Below, in pieces: positions 33,467 to 38,494 of a stretch of 38,494 bases of DNA. Position 1 is the stretch's first letter, and every line of letters begins with the position of its first letter. This DNA comes from Nevskia sp. (lineage in GTDB: Bacteria; Pseudomonadota; Gammaproteobacteria; Nevskiales; Nevskiaceae). A program made the position numbers and the translations under genes. Location of the stretch: contig JARLJS010000268.1 in NCBI GenBank assembly GCA_031291075.1, forward strand, positions 1 to 38,494, given 5' to 3'. The notes under the pieces were generated by a model. That model was given only the letters and a program-made list of their open reading frames with translations. It had not been told where the DNA came from and did not search any database.

Positions 33467-35106
33467 CCCGCTGGCGGCACCTGCGGCGCGTTGCTGATGC
33501 GCTGCGGCCGTGGGTCGAGCGTTTCGCGCCACAGGTCGCCGGTGGCGGCGTGTTCCTGGCCGGCGTGGTGCTGCTGCTGTCCGGCGCCACCCCGGAGATC
33601 GACAGCCGCATGGAGTGGCTGCGCGGCATCGTGCCGGACCCGGTGCTGGAGCTGTCGCACCTGGCGGGCAGCGCCGCCGGCGTCGGCCTGCTGATCCTGG
33701 CGCGCGGCCTGTACCAGCGGCTCGATGGCGCCTGGTGGACCACCATGGTGCTGCTCGCCGCCGGCATCGCCGCCTCCCTGCTCAAGGGCCTGGACTACGA
33801 GGAGGCCACCCTGCTGTCGGCGGTGGCGCTGGGCCTGTGGCTGACGCGGGACCGTTTCTACCGCCGCGCCTCGCTGCTGGACCTGCGCTCCTCGCGCGCC
33901 TGGATCGTGGGCGTGGTGCTGGTCGTGGGTACGGCGGTGTGGGTATCGATCGTGTCCTACCGCGACGTGCAGTACGCCCACGAGCTGTGGTGGCAGTTCG
34001 CCTTCGACGACGACGCCCCGCGCGTGATGCGCGCCGGCCTGCTCACCATCCTGCTCGCCGCCGGCTTCGTGCTGTGGCAGCTGCTCAGCCCGCGGCGCGA
34101 AGCGCCGTCCCTGCCGGACGCCGCCGCCCTGGCCCGGGCCGACGCCATCGCCATGAGCAGCCAGGACACGCTGGCCTACCTGGCCCTGCTCGGCGACAAG
34201 CAGCTGCTGTTCGCCGAGGCCGGCGATGCCTTCATCATGTACCAGCGTTCCGGCCGCTCGATGGTCGCCCTGGGTGACCCCGCCGGCAACCCGGCGCGCT
34301 TCGAGGAGCTTTGCTGGAAGTTCCGCGAGCTGTGCGACCGCAATTCGAGCTGGCCGGTGTTCTACCAGGTGAGCTCGGAGCGGCTGCCGCTATACCTCGA
34401 CCTTGGCCTGGAGCTGGCCAAGCTGGGCGAGGAGGCGCGTGTGCTGTTGCCGGAATTCTCGTTGGAGGGCTCCAGGCGCAGCAGCCTGCGCAACGAGTAC
34501 CGCCGCGGCCCCAAGGACGGCGCCAGCTTTGCCATGCTCACGCCGCCGGAAGTGACCGCGCAGCTGGGCCGCCTGCAGGAGGTGTCGGACCAGTGGCTGC
34601 GCAGCAAGGCCACGGCGGAGAAGGGTTTCTCGGTCGGCCGCTTCGACGCCGACTATCTGCGCCGCTTCCCCTGCGGCTGCGTCTACCGCAACGGCAACAT
34701 CGTCGCCTTCACCAATCTGTGGCTGTCGCGCACCCGCGACGAGTTCTCCATCGACCTCATGCGCTACGGCGACGACGCCCCGCGCGGCGTGATGGACTAC
34801 CTGTTCGTCGAGCTGATGCTGTGGGGCAAGCGCGAGGGCTACCGCTGGTTCAACCTCGGCATGGCGCCGCTGGCCGGGCTGGAGAACCACCCGCTGGCAC
34901 CGTTCTGGCACAAGCTTGGCCGCATCGTCCACCGCTACGGTGAAACCTTCTATAACTTCGAAGGTCTGCGCCGGTACAAGGAAAAGTTCGGGCCGCAGTG
35001 GCGGCCGCGCTACATGGCCTCGCCCGGCGGGCTGGTGCTGCCGCGGGTGCTGCTCGATACCGCGGCGCTGATCGCCGGCGGCGTCAGGGAAGTGGTGTTG
35101 AAATGA
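33463..35106 (+). CDS. MprF C-terminal half: lysyl-phosphatidylglycerol synthase (DUF2156) with membrane segments
   Basis: The 547-residue protein starts with about six membrane segments (to roughly residue 210) and continues with the cytosolic GNAT-like DUF2156 domain (about 220-540) that transfers an aminoacyl group from tRNA to phosphatidylglycerol. Domain landmarks include DKQLLFAEAGDAFIMYQRSG, DPAGNPARFEELCWKFRELC, FNLGMAPLAGLE and FYNFEGLRRYKEKFGPQW. The amino acid added (Lys, Ala or Arg) cannot be told from sequence. It overlaps the first half by ATGA; an ATG two codons upstream (33457) is in frame too. The summed length of the two halves (855) equals a normal fused MprF. It overlaps virJ by ATGA. 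Confidence 0.92.
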   Translation: MTRWRHLRRVADALRPWVERFAPQVAGGGVFLAGVVLLLSGATPEIDSRMEWLRGIVPDPVLELSHLAGSAAGVGLLILARGLYQRLDGAWWTTMVLLAAGIAASLLKGLDYEEATLLSAVALGLWLTRDRFYRRASLLDLRSSRAWIVGVVLVVGTAVWVSIVSYRDVQYAHELWWQFAFDDDAPRVMRAGLLTILLAAGFVLWQLLSPRREAPSLPDAAALARADAIAMSSQDTLAYLALLGDKQLLFAEAGDAFIMYQRSGRSMVALGDPAGNPARFEELCWKFRELCDRNSSWPVFYQVSSERLPLYLDLGLELAKLGEEARVLLPEFSLEGSRRSSLRNEYRRGPKDGASFAMLTPPEVTAQLGRLQEVSDQWLRSKATAEKGFSVGRFDADYLRRFPCGCVYRNGNIVAFTNLWLSRTRDEFSIDLMRYGDDAPRGVMDYLFVELMLWGKREGYRWFNLGMAPLAGLENHPLAPFWHKLGRIVHRYGETFYNFEGLRRYKEKFGPQWRPRYMASPGGLVLPRVLLDTAALIAGGVREVVLK

Positions 35107-36779
35107 GCAAGCTGCTGCTCGCGGTGTTGCTGCTCCTGGCTCCGGCCTGGCCCATTGCGGCCGCCGCGGAGAAAGCCGTCCAGGTGCCCGCCGCCCTGCC
35201 GCCCAATGCCGAACGGCTCAGCCATGGCCGCTTCGAGGACCTGGTGGCGTACCGGCCTGCCGGCGAGGCCGGCGGTTTCGTGCTGTTGCTATCCGGCGAC
35301 AACGGCTGGGACGGGGCCGCGGCGGATCTGGCGCAGGCGCTGGCGCGGAAGGGCGCGCTGGTGGTGGGCATCGACACGCCACGCTTCTTCGCCACCCTGG
35401 AGCACGACGGCGGCGACTGCGAATTCAGCGACGGCGACCTGGAGAACCTCAGCCACTTCGTGCAGGCCTACTACCGGCTGCCCACTTACCTCGCGCCGAT
35501 CCTGGTCGGCTATGGTCCCGGCGCCACGTTCGCCTACGCCAACCTGGTGCAGGCGCCGAAGGACACCTTCGGCGGCGCGCTGGCGCTGGGCTTCTGCCCG
35601 CAGCTCGACCTGGCCAAGCCGATGTGCAAGGGCTCGGGGCTGGAGTACAAGCGGCGGGCCGACGGCAAGGGCGTGGAATTCCTGCCGGCACCGGCGCTGT
35701 CCAACCCGGCCACGTTCCTGCAGGGCGGCAACGACACCCTTTGCGGCGGGCAGGCCACGGCGGGATTCCTGTCGCGGACCCAGGGCGCCACCCTGGTCGC
35801 ACTGCCGGGGGTCGATCATGGCTTCGGCGATCCCGGCCTGTGGCAGCCGCAACTGCTGGACGCCTACGCCAGGCTGGCGCAGACGCTCAAGCCGGTGGCC
35901 TTGCCGGCGCCGCCGGCCAGCCTCAACGGGCTGCCGGTGATCGAGCAGCCGGTGAAGGCGGGCGTGCCGCAGACTGAAGCCTTCGCCCTGTTGATGAGCG
36001 GCGACGGCGGTTGGGCGGGCCTGGACCAGGATGTGGCCGCGGCGCTCACCGCCCACGGCATTCCGGTGGTGGGCCTGGATTCCCTGCGCTACTACTGGAC
36101 CCCGCGCACGCCGGACTCGGCCGCGGCCGACGTCGACCGCATCGTGCGTTACTACCTCGCCCACTGGGGCAAGAGCAAGGTGCTGCTGGTGGGCTATTCG
36201 CAGGGGGCGGACGTGCTGCCCTTCATCCTCAACCGCCTGCCGCCCGCCACCCGCCGGCAGGTGGCATTGGGCGCGGTGATGGGTCTGTCGGAGCATGCCC
36301 TGTTCGAGTTCCATCTCGGCAACTGGGTCGACGCCAACCAGGACCAGGGCCTGCCCACGCTGCCGGAGATGCAGCGCGCCGGCGACACGTCGATGCTGTG
36401 TATCTACGGTGCCGAGGAAACCGATACCCTATGCCCGAAGCTTGACCCGCAGCATGTCCATCTGGTCAAGCTCGTGGGTGGGCACCACTTCGGCGGCGAC
36501 TACGAGCGCCTGGCGCGCGAGATCCTCGAGGCGGCCAAGCTGCCGGTGACGGAGGTGGCGGCGACGTCCAGCACTGCAGGCGCGCCGCAGGCCTCAGGCC
36601 CGTCCGGCCCTACCAACCAAGAGGAACCCACCATGCTCACCGTTCACGTCATGCTGATGCCCCTGTTGTCGCTGATCGCCGGCATCCTCATCCTGGTCAT
36701 GCCGCGGCTGCTCAACTACATCGTGGCGATCTACCTGATCGTGATCGGCATCCTGGGGTTGGTGCACGTGCACCTGTAG
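35103..36779 (+). CDS. AcvB/VirJ-type hydrolase fused in frame to a DUF3096-like tail
   Basis: This 558-residue secreted protein has a signal peptide (about 1-22, LLLLAPAWPIAAAA) and two related alpha/beta hydrolase domains (about 45-265 and 290-480). Only the second has a nucleophile, Ser366 in VGYSQG; the first has Gly at this place (VGYGPG, 136-140), so it is probably not catalytic. His461/462 (GGHHFGG) could complete the triad. AcvB/VirJ proteins hydrolyse lysyl-phosphatidylglycerol and occur beside mprF/lpiA, as here. After residue 480 comes a Ser/Thr/Pro/Ala linker, then a hydrophobic tail from residue 511 that resembles a stand-alone DUF3096 protein. The ATG at 35103 overlaps the previous stop (ATGA). 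Confidence 0.88.
   Translation: MSKLLLAVLLLLAPAWPIAAAAEKAVQVPAALPPNAERLSHGRFEDLVAYRPAGEAGGFVLLLSGDNGWDGAAADLAQALARKGALVVGIDTPRFFATLEHDGGDCEFSDGDLENLSHFVQAYYRLPTYLAPILVGYGPGATFAYANLVQAPKDTFGGALALGFCPQLDLAKPMCKGSGLEYKRRADGKGVEFLPAPALSNPATFLQGGNDTLCGGQATAGFLSRTQGATLVALPGVDHGFGDPGLWQPQLLDAYARLAQTLKPVALPAPPASLNGLPVIEQPVKAGVPQTEAFALLMSGDGGWAGLDQDVAAALTAHGIPVVGLDSLRYYWTPRTPDSAAADVDRIVRYYLAHWGKSKVLLVGYSQGADVLPFILNRLPPATRRQVALGAVMGLSEHALFEFHLGNWVDANQDQGLPTLPEMQRAGDTSMLCIYGAEETDTLCPKLDPQHVHLVKLVGGHHFGGDYERLAREILEAAKLPVTEVAATSSTAGAPQASGPSGPTNQEEPTMLTVHVMLMPLLSLIAGILILVMPRLLNYIVAIYLIVIGILGLVHVHL
36633..36779 (+). CDS. Possible independent DUF3096-like small membrane protein
   Basis: The last 48 codons of the virJ frame start with their own ATG behind AAGAGGAACCCACC, a ribosome-binding-site-like stretch. 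They encode MLTVHVMLMPLLSLIAGILI followed by LVMPRLLNYIVAIYLIVIGI, the usual content of a separate DUF3096 protein with two membrane spans. No stop separates it from virJ. It may be made as a fusion, independently, or both. Confidence 0.45.
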   Translation: MLTVHVMLMPLLSLIAGILILVMPRLLNYIVAIYLIVIGILGLVHVHL

Positions 36780-36796
36780 CAGGCGGCCAATTCGGC

Positions 36797-36864
36797 TGGG
36801 TTGAAGCGCAGCGAAACCCGGCGGAATCCTGCCGCGATGCCGGGATTCGCTGCGCTTCAACCCA
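36797..36864. repeat. REP-like palindrome between convergent genes
   Basis: Two 26-base arms (36797-36822 and 36839-36864) pair with one mismatch around a 16-base loop; the left arm contains TTGAAGCGCAGCGAAACC and the right arm its mirror, GGGATTCGCTGCGCTTCAAC. Palindromes of this kind are dispersed repeats in many gamma- and betaproteobacteria. Placed between the virJ and mltD stops, it could also terminate both transcripts. Confidence 0.7.
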
Positions 36865-36880
36865 ACCTGCGCCCTGCTTC

Positions 36881-38494
36881 CTAATTGCCCGGAATCTTCA
36901 GCTCGCTGCCAACCCGCAGGCGGTCGGAGTGGCCCAGGCCGTTGAGCCGGCGCAGGGATTCGACCGAGGTGCGGTATTGCTTGGCGATACCCCCAAGGGT
37001 CTGGCCGGAGCGCACCTTGTGCGTGCGCAGCCGGCCCTTCTTCTCCACCGCCGCTTCGGAGTGGGCGGCGGTCTTCACCACGTGAGCCTCGGGCGTCTCG
37101 GCCGAGGCCACCACGGTGGCCGGCGCGTCATGTGGCGGGATGCGCAGCAGTGTGCCGGCGCGCACGCGCGAGTTGCTGCCAAGACCGTTGGCGGCACGGA
37201 TGGCCTGCTGACTCACGCCGTAGCGGTGCGCGAGCTTGGCGATCGAGTCGCCGCGGCCGACGCGGCACAGGGTGTAGTACTGGCGCTGGTGCTCCAGCCG
37301 CTGGTCCGGTCCGAGCGAGGCGTAGGCCAGCTTGAAGCGGTCGGCGGCGCCGGCCGGCACGCGGATCAGGTGGCCGGGCGGCACGAACAGCCGGCCGTCC
37401 AGCACCTCGTCGTTGTAGGCCGGGTTGAGCATGCGGAAGGTGTCGAGATCGGTCCCGCTGAGCCGGCGCAAGGTGTCGTAGGACACGTAGTCGCGCGTTT
37501 CCACCGTCTCGAACTGGGCCGGCGCGTCGCGCTGGATGTCGCCGAAATACTTGCGCCAGTCGCGTTCCACGTCGCTGGCGGCGAGGAACTCGGCGTAGAA
37601 GTTGCGCGAGGCGAAGCCGAAGCGCTCGCCGTTGTAACGTCGCAGCATGTCATCCAGCGTCGAGCCGCCGACCTCCGCCAGCGCGTGCGACACGCCGCCA
37701 CGGCCATAGTTGTAGGCGGTGACCGCCAGCGGCCAGCTCTGCAGCGCCTGGTAGTCGTCACGCAGGTGGCGCGCCGCGGCGTCGGTGGAGAACCAGGGGT
37801 CGCGACGGTCGTCGGCGATCTGGTCGAACCGCATGTAGATGCGCGCCGACGCGGGCATGAACTGCCACAGGCCGGCGGCGCCGACCTTGGAATAGGCGTG
37901 CAGGTTGAAGGACGATTCCACCAGCGGCAGCCGGGTCAGCCGGGTCGGCAGGCCGTAGGAGGCGAAGATCTGCTCCATCTGCCCCAGGTAGCGGCCCGAC
38001 ACCTGCAATGCGTGCGCGGTGCGTTCGCGCAGGCCGCGCTGCACGCGGAACGTGCCGATGGCTTCGCGGAAACGGCGCGGGTCGCGGCTGTCGGAGAACA
38101 TCTGATAGATCCGGCGCTCCTCCGCGTCCATCTTCTCCGGGGTTGCCTGCAGGGCGTCGACCCGCTTGAGCAGCTCGTCGACATGCTGCTTGGCGCGCGT
38201 TTCCTCGCGGCCCTTGAGCAGGCTGAGCTGCATCGCGTCGAGCGATTCGGCGTCCTGGCTGAAGTCCAGCACCGTGTAGACCTTGCGCACGTCGTCTATC
38301 GAATGGACGACGCTCTGGTTTTCCGAGTACTCGGCGAACACCTTGGTCCAGAAATCGACCTGCGGCTTTAGAATTGCGAGATGCGGGAAATTGGGGTCGT
38401 CGTGCGCCGGCAGCACGGCGGCCTGCGCCGCCAGTTCCGCCGCGCGCGCCGTGGCGGGGTTCGGTGCCGCAGCCTGCGTCGACGCGGCCGGCGC
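36881..38494 (-). CDS. mltD: MltD-like lytic transglycosylase with LysM repeats, 5' end outside the window
   Basis: The frame runs off the window, so the N-terminus is missing. The visible part has an Ala/Pro-rich start, then a helical region and a lytic transglycosylase (SLT family) domain. The catalytic Glu is in LPLVESSFN (residue 167 if counted from the in-frame GTG at 38416), followed by AYSKVGAAGLWQFMPASA and a typical AYNYGRGGVSHAL. Three LysM-like segments follow: a degenerate one (DYVSYDTLRRLSGTDLDTF) and two clearer ones (CRVGRGDSIAKLAHRYGVS; HKVRSGQTLGGIAKQYRTS). It would cut peptidoglycan glycan strands with anhydro-sugar formation, probably in the periplasm. The GTG at 38416 is probably not the start. 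Confidence 0.93.
   Translation of the reverse strand, partial: APAASTQAAAPNPATARAAELAAQAAVLPAHDDPNFPHLAILKPQVDFWTKVFAEYSENQSVVHSIDDVRKVYTVLDFSQDAESLDAMQLSLLKGREETRAKQHVDELLKRVDALQATPEKMDAEERRIYQMFSDSRDPRRFREAIGTFRVQRGLRERTAHALQVSGRYLGQMEQIFASYGLPTRLTRLPLVESSFNLHAYSKVGAAGLWQFMPASARIYMRFDQIADDRRDPWFSTDAAARHLRDDYQALQSWPLAVTAYNYGRGGVSHALAEVGGSTLDDMLRRYNGERFGFASRNFYAEFLAASDVERDWRKYFGDIQRDAPAQFETVETRDYVSYDTLRRLSGTDLDTFRMLNPAYNDEVLDGRLFVPPGHLIRVPAGAADRFKLAYASLGPDQRLEHQRQYYTLCRVGRGDSIAKLAHRYGVSQQAIRAANGLGSNSRVRAGTLLRIPPHDAPATVVASAETPEAHVVKTAAHSEAAVEKKGRLRTHKVRSGQTLGGIAKQYRTSVESLRRLNGLGHSDRLRVGSELKIPGN

Noticed and set aside
31780-35106. A very long open frame that runs from antisense of the lipase through the mprF genes
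   Set aside because: Only the part from 33463 has a recognisable family (MprF synthase half). The upstream part is antisense to a clear patatin-like gene and overlaps the flippase half in another frame, with Arg/Gly/Ala-rich shadow composition.

Overview
The window is about 38.5 kb of GC-rich, gene-dense bacterial chromosome. The gene content points to a gammaproteobacterium: rph-rdgB-hemW, msrPQ, gltA, rpmE, a YdfG-type dehydrogenase, an MltD-type transglycosylase, and a fatty acyl reductase of the Marinobacter type. The high GC and the lipid genes suggest the Nevskiales/Xanthomonadales side of the class, but no marker here settles the family. There are no phage or transposase genes and no rRNA or tRNA that I could see. 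The window cuts a gene at each end.

Layout. 1-3.2 kb: glycine-zipper envelope protein (5' cut), MATE exporter, unknown protein, acylphosphatase. 3.2-5.7 kb (minus): soluble diiron acyl-ACP desaturase translationally coupled to a short-chain dehydrogenase, then folE. 5.7-8.5 kb (plus): orphan ParB, lipocalin, YgjP-like metalloprotease, CBS-pair protein. 8.5-14.8 kb (minus): citrate synthase, ribosomal protein L31, the rph-rdgB-hemW-CPxC cluster, and msrP-msrQ. 15-19.9 kb (plus): sufE, an SPFH/NfeD pair, TrhA/HlyIII, a small unknown protein, and a LytS/LytTR two-component pair. 19.9-21.8 kb (minus): CPA2 antiporter and a Rossmann oxidoreductase. 21.9-25.8 kb (plus): thioesterase, HIT protein, SDR and two-domain fatty acyl reductase. 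25.9-32.4 kb (minus): secreted esterase, DAHP synthase, pirin, YdfG, TetR, patatin-like lipase. 32.5-36.8 kb (plus): MprF encoded as two overlapping genes, then an AcvB/VirJ hydrolase fused to a DUF3096-like tail. 36.9 kb to the end (minus): MltD-like transglycosylase, cut by the window edge.

Lipid metabolism is the recurring theme: desaturation, acyl reduction to alcohol, lipase and esterase functions, and synthesis plus hydrolysis of aminoacyl-phosphatidylglycerol.

The most unusual feature is a dispersed repeat family. Two elements (19.86-19.96 kb and 29.93-30.11 kb) combine heptamers of the type GTGAGGN with perfect, sequence-variable small hairpins. Most of these hairpins have a C(GNA)G triloop, and each lies next to a constant GACCTCAC. 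Related heptamer arrays lie at the start of hemW and inside it. Three genes (rdgB, the antiporter, tetR) have their TGA stop inside a repeat unit, and a fourth (the LytTR regulator) stops immediately before one.
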